NCBI GenBank assembly: GCA_965227255.1
Contig: CBDDFS010000001.1
Location: forward strand, 310,001-374,000
Direction of reading: 5' to 3'
DNA from: CBDDFS01 sp965227255
GTDB lineage: Bacteria; Bacteroidota; Bacteroidia; Flavobacteriales_E; Vicingaceae
DNA length: 64,000 bases
Part shown: in pieces, positions 16,916 through 24,612 of the stretch
Layout: each line of letters starts with the position of its first letter
Position numbering within the stretch: position 1 is the stretch's first letter
Notes under the pieces: generated by a model
What the model saw: the letters and a program-made list of their open reading frames with translations, nothing else
Told to the model about the DNA's origin: nothing
Databases searched by the model: none
Position numbers and translations under genes: made by a program

Positions 16916-17533
16916 ATGAAAGGAAAGATCGCTTTTTTAATTCTCGCTGTGGGCTTTTGCGCAGTTTCGTGTAAAAAGTCCGATGATGACCAAAATCCTC
17001 CCAGAAACCCAAATCCAACGGGTACATGGACTATCACCGAAAACACATTGCAACTAGATGGCCTTCCATTTAACATCAATTCAGAAGATGTGTTCGTTAA
17101 CAATAACATTAGCGGAGTGATGCAGGCAGGAGAAGATCAATATTCAAATCCATCAGCAAGAAAGCCTAAGATATCTTTATACAGTCCAAGCTCGAATCAG
17201 TTTTTCCAGGAAGGATTGAGTATTGGAAAAGATGAGTTTCGAACTGAAATGAACTGGGACTTCCAATTGTCACCCGTGGATTTACAGGGCGATGCCGCTC
17301 CTATTATGTTGTCAAGCTTCGTAAATGAATTCATTCAGGGAAATATTTTCATTTCAGATATGAATGAGAGTCAAACATCGGCTTACGGTGTAGATATGAT
17401 CGAATTCCAGTTCAACGACCTCCTTGTTTCCGATATGATGATGGCTCAAGGCACAGGAACGCAAGGCACAAATACTCAAGGAACACCAACTCTCGGTATG
17501 TTCAAAGGAATGTTGAGGATTGAATTGAAGTAA
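16916..17533 (+). CDS. Lipoprotein, unknown function
   Basis: The 205-residue protein has lipobox VSC at residue 19, followed by the acidic stretch KKSDDDQNPP that favours surface exposure in Bacteroidota. It begins with the common domain start GTWTITENTLQLDG. Near the C-terminus is a short low-complexity repeat GTGTQGTNTQGT (17452-17489). Divergent from the O-antigen ligase-like gene. Confidence 0.7.
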   Translation: MKGKIAFLILAVGFCAVSCKKSDDDQNPPRNPNPTGTWTITENTLQLDGLPFNINSEDVFVNNNISGVMQAGEDQYSNPSARKPKISLYSPSSNQFFQEGLSIGKDEFRTEMNWDFQLSPVDLQGDAAPIMLSSFVNEFIQGNIFISDMNESQTSAYGVDMIEFQFNDLLVSDMMMAQGTGTQGTNTQGTPTLGMFKGMLRIELK

Positions 17534-17556
17534 TACTTACAAAAAGCTATAAAAAA

Positions 17557-17582
17557 AGTCCGGAGGTTCCGGACTTTTTTTT
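17557..17582. terminator. Bidirectional intrinsic terminator
   Basis: An 8-bp perfect stem (AGTCCGGA 17557-17564, TCCGGACT 17568-17575) has a 3-nt loop. It is flanked by a run of A on the left and T on the right. It sits between convergent genes ending at 17533 and 17598 and can serve both. Confidence 0.88.
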
Positions 17583-17597
17583 GTTTTGGAACCAATT

Positions 17598-17978
17598 TTA
17601 TTCAAATGGTGGACTTAATGTAGACATCCACGGGGCTGCATATGAATCCCAAAGAGTGGCCATTTCATCATCGGTCATGTCAACCCCACCTGTTTGCTGA
17701 ATATCCCAGTAACTTGCAGTGTATCCGTCCTCAAAGTTAGAATATCGATTTCCAACAAATGAAGCGATTCCACCATCACAGCCATCTCTAGTTGAGCTAG
17801 ATTTTTCTTGGATTATTTCACCTGTTTCGTCATCCCACCATACTTCATATGTAACAGTTAATAAACAATCGTCACCGACAAGAAAAGTCTGCGAGCATTT
17901 CCAATATCCAGCAAAAGCGCTTGAAGAAAGGAGAACAAATAATGCAGGGAGAATTGATTTAATCATCATAGTTTTCAT
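17598..17978 (-). CDS. Small secreted Cys-containing protein
   Basis: The 126-residue protein has a signal peptide ending SSSAFA and four Cys in the mature part (WKCSQ, DDCLL, DGCDGG), able to form disulfides. The C-terminal half is acidic and Trp/Tyr rich. No family is recognised. Confidence 0.6.
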   Translation of the reverse strand: MKTMMIKSILPALFVLLSSSAFAGYWKCSQTFLVGDDCLLTVTYEVWWDDETGEIIQEKSSSTRDGCDGGIASFVGNRYSNFEDGYTASYWDIQQTGGVDMTDDEMATLWDSYAAPWMSTLSPPFE

Positions 17979-18211
17979 AATAACATGTTTTAAGAGTTAA
18001 TAATGAATGAAGTTAGATATTATGGCATATTCTATATCCGTTATTTAATGTAAAGGCTATTTAAATAAAGAGAATGGTAATTTCACTTAATAAATAGAAA
18101 TATTCCGTCTGCCTTAATATGTTCCCGATACTAATTGAAGCAAGAACTCCCTTCGACACAAATACATTAAAAGAGATTGAAAAAATTTCTTCTCAACTCT
18201 AATATTTATAA

Positions 18212-18219
18212 TATATTTG
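18212..18219 (+). promoter_or_regulatory. -7 box of tRNA-Val(UAC)
   Basis: TATATTTG matches TAnnTTTG exactly and lies 13 nt before the tRNA. It is the same octamer as at 2873-2880. The -33 element is weak (TTTC). Confidence 0.6.
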
Positions 18220-18232
18220 CACGCTCAAATTC

Positions 18233-18307
18233 GGGCGATTAGCTCAGTTGGTTCAGAGCACCTGCCTTACAAGCAGGGGGTCACTGGTTCGAATCCAGTA
18301 TCGCCCA
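18233..18307 (+). tRNA. tRNA-Val (anticodon UAC)
   Basis: The 75-nt cloverleaf has acceptor GGGCGAT/ATCGCCC, D arm GCTC/GAGC, anticodon stem CCTGC/GCAGG with loop CTTACAA, T arm ACTGG TTCGAAT CCAGT, and discriminator A. CCA is not encoded. It reads GUA/GUG/GUU valine codons. Its D arm, T arm and downstream hairpin match those of tRNA-Val(GAC) at 2470. Confidence 0.95.
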
Positions 18308-18316
18308 CAAAAATTC

Positions 18317-18343
18317 AACCCCGCAACAGCGGGGTTTTTTTAT
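18317..18343 (+). terminator. Intrinsic terminator after tRNA-Val(UAC)
   Basis: Stem AACCCCGC (18317-18324) pairs with GCGGGGTT (18329-18336), 4-nt loop, then a T run. Near-identical to the hairpin after tRNA-Val(GAC). Confidence 0.85.
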
Positions 18344-18400
18344 GGCCGAAAGTCAGCAGAGCTTGCTTTAGCAGGCTGTAAGACATGAAAAAAACCAACG
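18341..18400 (+). repeat. Conserved tail shared with the tRNA-Val(GAC) locus
   Basis: After the terminator the sequence ATGG-C-CGAAAGTCAG, AGCTTGCTTT and GACAT followed by an A run closely matches the minus strand at 2434-2375. There it lies the same distance after tRNA-Val(GAC). The similarity covers both the hairpin and about 50 nt beyond it. No protein function is evident: the short frames starting at the shared ATG stop after 9 and 12 codons. Confidence 0.75.
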
Positions 18401-18509
18401 AAGTTGGGTTGAATTTTGGGCACAAGGGCCAAATGCCTGGATGGCATCGCAGGCGAATTTCAGACATAGTGTAAGTCTGAAGTGTAAGTTTTGGAAGTGG
18501 GATAAAGAT

Positions 18510-19985
18510 TTATTTACCTAAATAAATCTCCATCAATCTATTCTTATCCGCCTTACCATTCTGATTGAGTGGGAATTCATCAATAAATCGTATGTCACCG
18601 GGCAACATATAATCAGGTAAGTTTTCAAGCACAACAGACTCAATTTGATCCCGATTTATTGTATTCTCAAAGCCCTGCTTTAACTGCACCAGACTCACGA
18701 TCTTTTTAACCATATTGTTGCGGGATAAAGGAATGGTCTCGCAATGAAGCACTCCTTCTATAGAGCGGATCACATTGGATATTTCGGTCAATTCTATTCG
18801 ATATCCATGCAATTTGACGAGGTCATCATTCCGACCTTTGAAGAAAAGCATTCCATCCTCCAAATATCCCTGATCACCGGTTCTGAATGCTCGTTTTCCT
18901 TCGTGCAGAAAGAATTTAGCCTGATTCAATTCTTCATTCGAAACGTAACCAACTGAGACATTCGGTCCGGTTATGATGATCTCATCATCTTCAATGATCA
19001 ATTCACTCTCCATTTTAGATCTTCCCACAGGCAGTGGATCAAACTCATCCATGATTTCTTTCGTGATTTCAACGATCGTTGTGGCAACTGTGGCCTCGGT
19101 TGGACCATAAGTATTGAATATTCGACTGGCATAATAATTCTTCATAAGGTTCCTCACCGTATTATTCGGTAAGATCTCACCACAGAAGAGAAATGATTTA
19201 ATAGAATCACATTGACCTTTATGGTCAATACCGGAATAGATCAGAGCAAAACTCGGTGTACTAACCCAAATTGTCGCCTTATAATGCTGGACCCTATCCA
19301 AAAGCAATGCCGGATCTGACGTTGTCTTCTTATCACATAACACAAGACTAGCTCCCAATGCTCCATATGTCATGACTTCAAAGACGGAGAGGTCGAAACT
19401 CAAAATGGCCGTATTCAGGAAAATGTCCTCTGATGTAAAACCAAAGTCTTTAGTCATCCATCTTGTAAATGATTGTATCGCTTCTGTACTGATCTGAACG
19501 CCTTTGGGTTCTCCAGTGCTTCCTGATGTGAAAATGGTATACACAAGAGGATCGGTCATTCTTGGATACTCTTCGGTGGAAGTATTTTCCTGAATTATCT
19601 GATAGTCACCATTCTTAAGATTCAAGACCTTCTCCATCTCTATAGGAACATCTTTGTTAACTGTATTTATCAGAAGCCTTGACTTTGATTGATCCCTGAT
19701 CTTTTCTATCCGTCCTGATGGGTAAATCTCGTCGACAGGAACATAAGGTATTTCCAGTTTCATGAGGGCATAGAAAGCGACAAGCATAAAGGCACTTTTA
19801 TGGCCATACACTAAAACCAGCCTTCCCTCCTCTCCTTTACAGAGATCTGTCAGAATCGCACAAAGCTCATCTACCTTTTCCTGAAATTCACTCCAGGTAA
19901 GGTCCACATCACTTCCGGCGACGGCCAATTTATCTTTATCGACGTCTAATTCAACAAAGCTTTTCTCTACAAAGTCAAACCTCAT
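18510..19985 (-). CDS. dltA: D-alanine--carrier protein ligase DltA
   Basis: The 491-residue protein is of the AMP-forming adenylation family. It carries P-loop FTSGSTGEPKGV (about 152-163), the DltA signature FLFCGE that includes the Cys lining the D-alanine pocket, and NTYGPTEATVA. RTGDQGYLEDG and the hinge KGRNDDLVKLHGYRIEL follow, with catalytic Lys in NQNGKADKNRL near the C-terminus. It activates D-alanine with ATP and loads it onto DltC. It is the last gene of the five-gene dlt operon and overlaps dltB by 4 nt. The FCGE motif favours D-Ala over other amino acids. Confidence 0.9.
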   Translation of the reverse strand: MRFDFVEKSFVELDVDKDKLAVAGSDVDLTWSEFQEKVDELCAILTDLCKGEEGRLVLVYGHKSAFMLVAFYALMKLEIPYVPVDEIYPSGRIEKIRDQSKSRLLINTVNKDVPIEMEKVLNLKNGDYQIIQENTSTEEYPRMTDPLVYTIFTSGSTGEPKGVQISTEAIQSFTRWMTKDFGFTSEDIFLNTAILSFDLSVFEVMTYGALGASLVLCDKKTTSDPALLLDRVQHYKATIWVSTPSFALIYSGIDHKGQCDSIKSFLFCGEILPNNTVRNLMKNYYASRIFNTYGPTEATVATTIVEITKEIMDEFDPLPVGRSKMESELIIEDDEIIITGPNVSVGYVSNEELNQAKFFLHEGKRAFRTGDQGYLEDGMLFFKGRNDDLVKLHGYRIELTEISNVIRSIEGVLHCETIPLSRNNMVKKIVSLVQLKQGFENTINRDQIESVVLENLPDYMLPGDIRFIDEFPLNQNGKADKNRLMEIYLGK

Positions 19986-21163
19986 ATCAGATTTCCACTA
20001 AAAACGTAGATGGCGAATGCCATCGCATTGAACATGATAAAAATGGAAATGTATTCAACCCACTTAATTGACAATGAACCAAATAACACATCCCGTTGAT
20101 TCTTCTTGCAGAGATAGAAATAATAGTTGTGAATTACGGAATACAAACCGAACAACATACCACTTAGGATGTAGTGTTTTTCAAATCCGTTCCAAAAACC
20201 CATCAAGGTGAATGTCATGAAAAGTGCAATGCTCTGTCGTTGAATTGAAGTTCCCCACTTCTTCGTGGTAAGGTATTTGAATATGGGCTTAAAGAAATAG
20301 TCATTCAGCCAATCACCTAAAGTTTTGTGCCATTTCCTCCAGAACTCTTTTGGATTCAATGCAAGAAAGGGTTTGTCGAAATTGAAAGGAACGTCAATCC
20401 CCATGAAATTTCCCATACTCATGGCCAAATATGTGTAACCCGCAAAATCGAAAAAGAGATAAAAAAGATAGGTGTACATGTATTCGAGATGATACAGTAC
20501 ACTTCCATCATTTACCAAGTGTGACAAGATCAGTCTGCGAATCGCTTCAGCAATAATGAATTTATATAGGAGTCCGAGCATCAGGTTCTTCCACCCTTTT
20601 TCATTCATTGATCTGTTTATGCCAGAGAATCCTTCATTCATGTCATTCTGGAACCGGCCGAATCTATCAATTGGTCCGATAAGCAAAGTGGGGACAAAGG
20701 CAGAAAAATTGAAGAAGTCAAAAACTGGAATCATCTTTTCTTCCCTTCGTTGGTCGATATATGCACCTATGACTTTAAAGGTCAGATAGGACATTCCGGC
20801 TATTTGCAGGATGATCCGCGCAATATGATTTTCTCCAATATCCATGGTAGTGACGTTTAACCACTTCATTCCGATCATCGGAAGAGCCAACAATAGCATA
20901 GGAATCAAGACCTTTTCTCGGTTGTACCATTTTTTGAGCGCCCAGAACATCAGATACAGGTATATCAGAACGATCAAATATTCCATGGGTTTTGGGAACA
21001 AAAGGATAAGATAGGATGCAGTCGACAGCGTCATTAATATCTTATATGTTCCCAAGCCGGTATTGAATCTCTTTGATACTGCAAATACGAACATTACAAG
21101 GAACATGAAATAAAAGAATGTCTCAGATGAAAAAGGCAGGCTATGTGGAATATCGAAATTCAA
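19982..21163 (-). CDS. dltB: MBOAT-family D-alanyl transfer protein DltB (catalytic His replaced)
   Basis: The 393-residue polytopic protein has the MBOAT signature NPKEFWRKWHKTLGDWLNDYFF (His at about 279). In Gram-positive DltB a second, essential His follows about 46 residues later in a WHG motif. Here the corresponding place reads FWNG (Asn325). The later FHG-type His is also missing (GMLFG, Phe338). DltB moves the D-alanyl group from DltC to the outer face of the inner membrane together with DltX and DltD. It overlaps dltX by 4 nt and dltA by 4 nt. Operon context makes the DltB identity strong, but its chemistry may differ. Confidence 0.88.
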   Translation of the reverse strand: MNFDIPHSLPFSSETFFYFMFLVMFVFAVSKRFNTGLGTYKILMTLSTASYLILLFPKPMEYLIVLIYLYLMFWALKKWYNREKVLIPMLLLALPMIGMKWLNVTTMDIGENHIARIILQIAGMSYLTFKVIGAYIDQRREEKMIPVFDFFNFSAFVPTLLIGPIDRFGRFQNDMNEGFSGINRSMNEKGWKNLMLGLLYKFIIAEAIRRLILSHLVNDGSVLYHLEYMYTYLFYLFFDFAGYTYLAMSMGNFMGIDVPFNFDKPFLALNPKEFWRKWHKTLGDWLNDYFFKPIFKYLTTKKWGTSIQRQSIALFMTFTLMGFWNGFEKHYILSGMLFGLYSVIHNYYFYLCKKNQRDVLFGSLSIKWVEYISIFIMFNAMAFAIYVFSGNLI

Positions 21164-21309
21164 AACTGCTGGTATATGAATTCAACCTTCGACTTGACCA
21201 CCTTATTCTCAGAAGGATGTAGTATCTGATCAATGTCAATGACATAGAGATACAGATATCCCATGATCAGCAAGTAGTAAATGAGAGTCTGCTTAATTAA
21301 TTTCTTCAT
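21160..21309 (-). CDS. dltX: DltX-like small membrane protein, 49 residues
   Basis: A start at 21309 is chosen because AAAGGGA stands directly before that ATG; a longer frame from 21381 is inside dltD. The protein has one transmembrane helix (TLIYYLLIMGYLYLYVI) and ends in VEFIYQQF. This C-terminal aromatic FIYxxF motif is the hallmark of DltX in Gram-positive dlt operons. There it works with DltB and DltD and its Tyr is proposed to carry the D-alanyl group. It overlaps dltD by 17 nt and dltB by 4 nt. Confidence 0.82.
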   Translation of the reverse strand: MKKLIKQTLIYYLLIMGYLYLYVIDIDQILHPSENKVVKSKVEFIYQQF

Positions 21310-22513
21310 CTTCCCTTTGATATAATCCGTTGAGAAATAAATTGATCTGCATCCAACCGTAATCTCCCAGATGCATGACATCTTTTAATATTCCGGCTTC
21401 GTAGTCCTCTTTTTGACCTACATACATATTCAGACAAGGAAAATCATGGTCTTCGATCAAAGTAGAAATAGTATGAAATACCTCTTCATTCTTTTCAAGA
21501 TCCCTGTAGAAGTGAGGATTCAAAGGTTGTATAATAAAGGAGGCATCAGCCGACCTGGAATGGAGAAGGTCGAGCAACATAATTAGATCTTCATATTCGC
21601 TATTCCCCTCCAAATCAATCTTATCAACCTCTCCTACCCTCTCCACACCATCATCCAGCAACTGAGTGCGATAATATTCATCATTTACATAAATGTCATT
21701 ATTGCTTATTGAATTGATAAAATCCATTCTTATGGAGTCAATGAATTCGGCATCATGAATCATACCGCTACTTTTTGTTACAGGAGCAAGTTCGAATTCA
21801 TATTCAACCATAGGAATATCGCATCGAATATTATGTAATGAATTCATATAGATATCTACCTTTCTGGTAAGATAAACCAAAGGATTCCAATTCTTCGTTT
21901 TTGCATGAAGCTTAAATGAAGTTAATTCAGGAGTAAGTCCGCTGAAATTTTTCTCGTTGTCATAAACCCAATTTCCAATATGACTTTTAAATCGTTCTTC
22001 AATTCTGTCATTATGCAGCACTCTTCTTTGAAAGTCTGTTTTAAAGAATTTTAAAAACGATTGGGGATTGGTACCCTCGGTTTCAAACCAGGCCGGACTC
22101 AGGATAATGCATATTCTCGAATCTTTAAGATATTCCTCAAAGGCCAACAATTCGCAATAGATACTGAAACTTTGGTGGAAAGGACTTCCTAATCCGAATA
22201 CAGGCAAAGACGTTTTGGCCGGAAGATAATTATATGAGCAGTAAGATGACTTTGAAAACTCGGACGAACCAAAGATCGTTAGTTGCTTTTTGCTTTTTAA
22301 GCTGGCCCCTAATTCTATAGCATCTTCACTTTCTTTTGAAAGATCAGGCAAATAACCTTTAATTTTTTGCTGTTTACCACTAATGACGATCTCACGCACA
22401 TCATTGCAGTCTGCTGATATAAACGATGATATTATTATAACCGATAAGAAGGAAAGAACAAGAGCAATACCGATTGCGAGTGCATGCTTCAGGAAAGAAG
22501 GCTGTATGTTCAA
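21293..22513 (-). CDS. dltD: D-alanyl-transfer SGNH-type protein DltD
   Basis: The 406-residue protein has an N-terminal membrane anchor (residues 9-34) followed by an extracytoplasmic domain. That domain carries the catalytic serine motif FGSSE (83-84) and the C-terminal DxxHLGxxGW triad part (Asp378, His381). The pattern ILSPAWFE and IQPLNPHFY are typical DltD blocks. DltD acts on the outer side of the inner membrane to transfer D-alanine to, or hydrolyse it from, the acceptor. It overlaps dltC by 4 nt. Confidence 0.88.
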   Translation of the reverse strand: MNIQPSFLKHALAIGIALVLSFLSVIIISSFISADCNDVREIVISGKQQKIKGYLPDLSKESEDAIELGASLKSKKQLTIFGSSEFSKSSYCSYNYLPAKTSLPVFGLGSPFHQSFSIYCELLAFEEYLKDSRICIILSPAWFETEGTNPQSFLKFFKTDFQRRVLHNDRIEERFKSHIGNWVYDNEKNFSGLTPELTSFKLHAKTKNWNPLVYLTRKVDIYMNSLHNIRCDIPMVEYEFELAPVTKSSGMIHDAEFIDSIRMDFINSISNNDIYVNDEYYRTQLLDDGVERVGEVDKIDLEGNSEYEDLIMLLDLLHSRSADASFIIQPLNPHFYRDLEKNEEVFHTISTLIEDHDFPCLNMYVGQKEDYEAGILKDVMHLGDYGWMQINLFLNGLYQREDEEIN

Positions 22514-22755
22514 GACTGTTTGGCTTTGACGTATTCCATGATCAAAGCTACCGTTTCAAAATTATCAGTCACAATTTCGTCAAAGGGAATATCCACATTG
22601 AACTCATTTTCGATCTCCACGGCTAATTCTACGATGGTTATAGAATCCAGAATTCTGGATGACCAAAGGGCATCTTCTTTACTGACTCGTTGAAAAGCCA
22701 ATTCTTCAATCTTAGATATGATAAAATCTTCCAAGGAATTTACAGTTTGAATCAA
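22510..22755 (-). CDS. dltC: D-alanyl carrier protein DltC
   Basis: The 81-residue acyl-carrier-type protein has the phosphopantetheine attachment Ser in ILDSITIVEL (Ser38), followed by IENEFNVDIPFDEI and a C-terminal helix ETVALIMEYVK. A TTG start at 22755 is chosen. It gives the usual DltC length and follows AGG at ribosome-binding distance. The only upstream ATG (22821) lies before a TATATTTG promoter box, so that longer form is unlikely. It is the first gene of the dlt operon and carries D-Ala activated by DltA. Confidence 0.85.
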   Translation of the reverse strand: MIQTVNSLEDFIISKIEELAFQRVSKEDALWSSRILDSITIVELAVEIENEFNVDIPFDEIVTDNFETVALIMEYVKAKQS

Positions 22756-22764
22756 ATTTGCCTG

Positions 22765-22772
22765 CAAATATA
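22765..22772 (-). promoter_or_regulatory. -7 box of the dlt operon
   Basis: The minus strand reads TATATTTG, 9 nt before the dltC TTG start. A convincing -33 TTTG is not visible. The leader would be very short. Confidence 0.5.
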
Positions 22773-22858
22773 AAGAAGCAAGGGTGATTCGTATCATTCT
22801 GTAGAATAGGTATTTACACAAATAATTTTTATGTTCGTTAGAATCAAAGTCAGGAATT

Positions 22859-23689
22859 ATGAAAAAGTTTATTGTTTTATTCAGCCTTATTTCAATGTTT
22901 TCCGGGCTAAAAGCTCAGACGGAGGTAACATTTTTTACAAGCCAAGGAAGATTCGTTGTTGAGATCTATGACAACATTGTACCTATTACGGGTGGAAACT
23001 TTCTAGACCTGGTTGATTCAAATTTTTACGACGGCGTGATCTTTCATCGGGTGATCAACAACTTCATGATTCAGGGAGGTGACCCTACCGGTACAGGATC
23101 GGGTGGACCCGGCTATTCAATTCCCGATGAATTTGATTCTTCATTAAGTAATGTCCAAAAGACAATTTCCATGGCCAATTCAGGGCCTAATACAGGAGGA
23201 AGTCAGTTTTTCATAAATCTTGTGGACAATACATATCTGGATTTTGACAAACCACCTTCGTCTTCAAAACATCCGGTTTTTGGGATGACAACACAAAATT
23301 TCAACATCGTTCAAGATATTGGTCTGGTGGCAACCAATGCTCAGGACCGACCATTAGTAGATGTTGTAATGGACAGTATAAGAAGAGGTGGTGATCTTAC
23401 GGTTGGTTTAGACCGAATCAGAGAGCCAATATTCCGGACTAAAATTTATCCAAATCCGGGGGATGCCAATTCCTTATTAGAAATAGAGTCTGCTCATACA
23501 TCAACTGCTTCCATCAGGGTTTTTGATTCTCAGGGAAGACTTCTTTCTATAAAAGAATTGAGCGTAAATAAAGGAAGGAATTTCTTCAGACTGAAAGAAG
23601 TTTCAAACACCTCTTTCAATCAAGGTGTTTATCATGTAAACATCAATCAGGATAAGGAATCTGAGTATGTGAGACTATTTATTAAATAG
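22859..23689 (+). CDS. Secreted cyclophilin-type peptidyl-prolyl isomerase with T9SS sorting domain
   Basis: The 276-residue protein has a signal peptide ending LKAQ. A compact cyclophilin domain (about 22-170) follows with the active-site blocks GVIFHRVINNFMIQGGDPTGTG, SMANSGPNTGGSQFFI and HPVFGM. A type A T9SS sorting domain closes it (YPNPGDANSLLEIE to GVYHVNINQ, about 200-276). It should catalyse prolyl isomerisation outside the cell or on the surface, not in the periplasm. Divergent from the dlt operon. Confidence 0.9.
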   Translation: MKKFIVLFSLISMFSGLKAQTEVTFFTSQGRFVVEIYDNIVPITGGNFLDLVDSNFYDGVIFHRVINNFMIQGGDPTGTGSGGPGYSIPDEFDSSLSNVQKTISMANSGPNTGGSQFFINLVDNTYLDFDKPPSSSKHPVFGMTTQNFNIVQDIGLVATNAQDRPLVDVVMDSIRRGGDLTVGLDRIREPIFRTKIYPNPGDANSLLEIESAHTSTASIRVFDSQGRLLSIKELSVNKGRNFFRLKEVSNTSFNQGVYHVNINQDKESEYVRLFIK

Positions 23690-23692
23690 GAA

Positions 23693-24553
23693 TCAATAGG
23701 TTGTGGTAACGTTCTCATCTACCACAATAATAAAATCTGCCAAGCCTTCATTCTCTTCATCCAGACTTTTAACATCACTCTGAGTGACAGTTGAAATCGT
23801 TGAATAATTCAGATCCGGCTTTTTTCTTTGCAGATACCAAAGAATACCTTCGTATCGATTTGAATGAAAAGCACCGTTGTAATGAATGAAAAGCGATCCT
23901 TCTGAATAGTTTTCCATGATGAAGTGAGCCATGGTTGCATCTTTCATGGCTTGTGCTTTTACAAGTTTCGGACTGCCATGTGGACCCATCATTTTAAGAA
24001 TGGCCTGATATTGAGGTAATTCAGGATCAAATTCTATCGGAAGAGGAGCCATCCAGGATTTTTCCTCATCGCTTAAAGTATCAAGCACCTCAAAGTCATT
24101 TTTATACACGAGGTTGGCATACCTTCTGGGAATATTGGTTCCAACAAATTTGATCTTATTCTCTTTGGCGTAATCAACCAATGGTTTATAGTCGGTTTTG
24201 TAATTAGGCCAGAGTCTGGCCAGGCTGTCCAGTCCATCGGCATCAATCTCTCCTGACAAATATTTTTCTAACTCATCCTGATTGTCTCTTTCTATCATTT
24301 CAGCTCCGAGAACCAGATCTCTATTTTCATCAAGATCTCGTGTTAATTCAATCTGCAACCAGTGTGCAATGGCTGAATTATGCAATTCACCAAAAAGAAT
24401 AATATCACTCTCCTTCAGTGACTTGACCATCTTTCCATAATTCGATTTCTTACCTTTCGAAGTATAGATCTTATAGGCATATTTTTCCTGAGCCATCGAA
24501 ATGAGCTGGAATGAAATAGCCAGAAATAGCAGTAATATTTTCTTCACACCCAA
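23693..24553 (-). CDS. ChaN-family haem-binding-like protein
   Basis: The 286-residue protein has a signal peptide (MGVKKILLLFLAISFQLISMAQ). The ChaN/DUF399 blocks are visible: DIILFGELHNSAIAHWLQIEL, LVLGAEMIERDNQ, GTNIPRRYANLV, MKDATMAHFI and FIHYNGAFHSNRYEGI. Members bind haem at the envelope and are linked to iron uptake. There is no lipobox Cys, so it is probably periplasmic. Convergent with the secreted cyclophilin, only 3 nt apart. Confidence 0.85.
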   Translation of the reverse strand: MGVKKILLLFLAISFQLISMAQEKYAYKIYTSKGKKSNYGKMVKSLKESDIILFGELHNSAIAHWLQIELTRDLDENRDLVLGAEMIERDNQDELEKYLSGEIDADGLDSLARLWPNYKTDYKPLVDYAKENKIKFVGTNIPRRYANLVYKNDFEVLDTLSDEEKSWMAPLPIEFDPELPQYQAILKMMGPHGSPKLVKAQAMKDATMAHFIMENYSEGSLFIHYNGAFHSNRYEGILWYLQRKKPDLNYSTISTVTQSDVKSLDEENEGLADFIIVVDENVTTTY

Positions 24554-24612
24554 TAGAATAAGGGCGCAAATATAGGATTATGTAGGTGGCCTTATGTGAC
24601 CAATATCCTTTT

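Noticed and set aside
18119..18202. 27-residue frame starting MFPILIEARTPF before tRNA-Val(UAC)
   Set aside because: Too short to judge, no ribosome-binding site, no recognised family; could be a remnant. The rest of the 17979-18232 gap shows nothing beyond the tRNA promoter box.
18344..18373. Short frames starting at ATGGCCGAAAGTCAG after tRNA-Val(UAC) and its counterpart at 2433
   Set aside because: They stop after 9 and 12 codons and differ at the amino-acid level; the conservation is of nucleotides, not of a peptide.
22510..22821. Longer dltC starting at the ATG at 22821
   Set aside because: The extra 22 residues precede a perfect -7 box and do not resemble carrier proteins; the TTG at 22755 gives the normal length.
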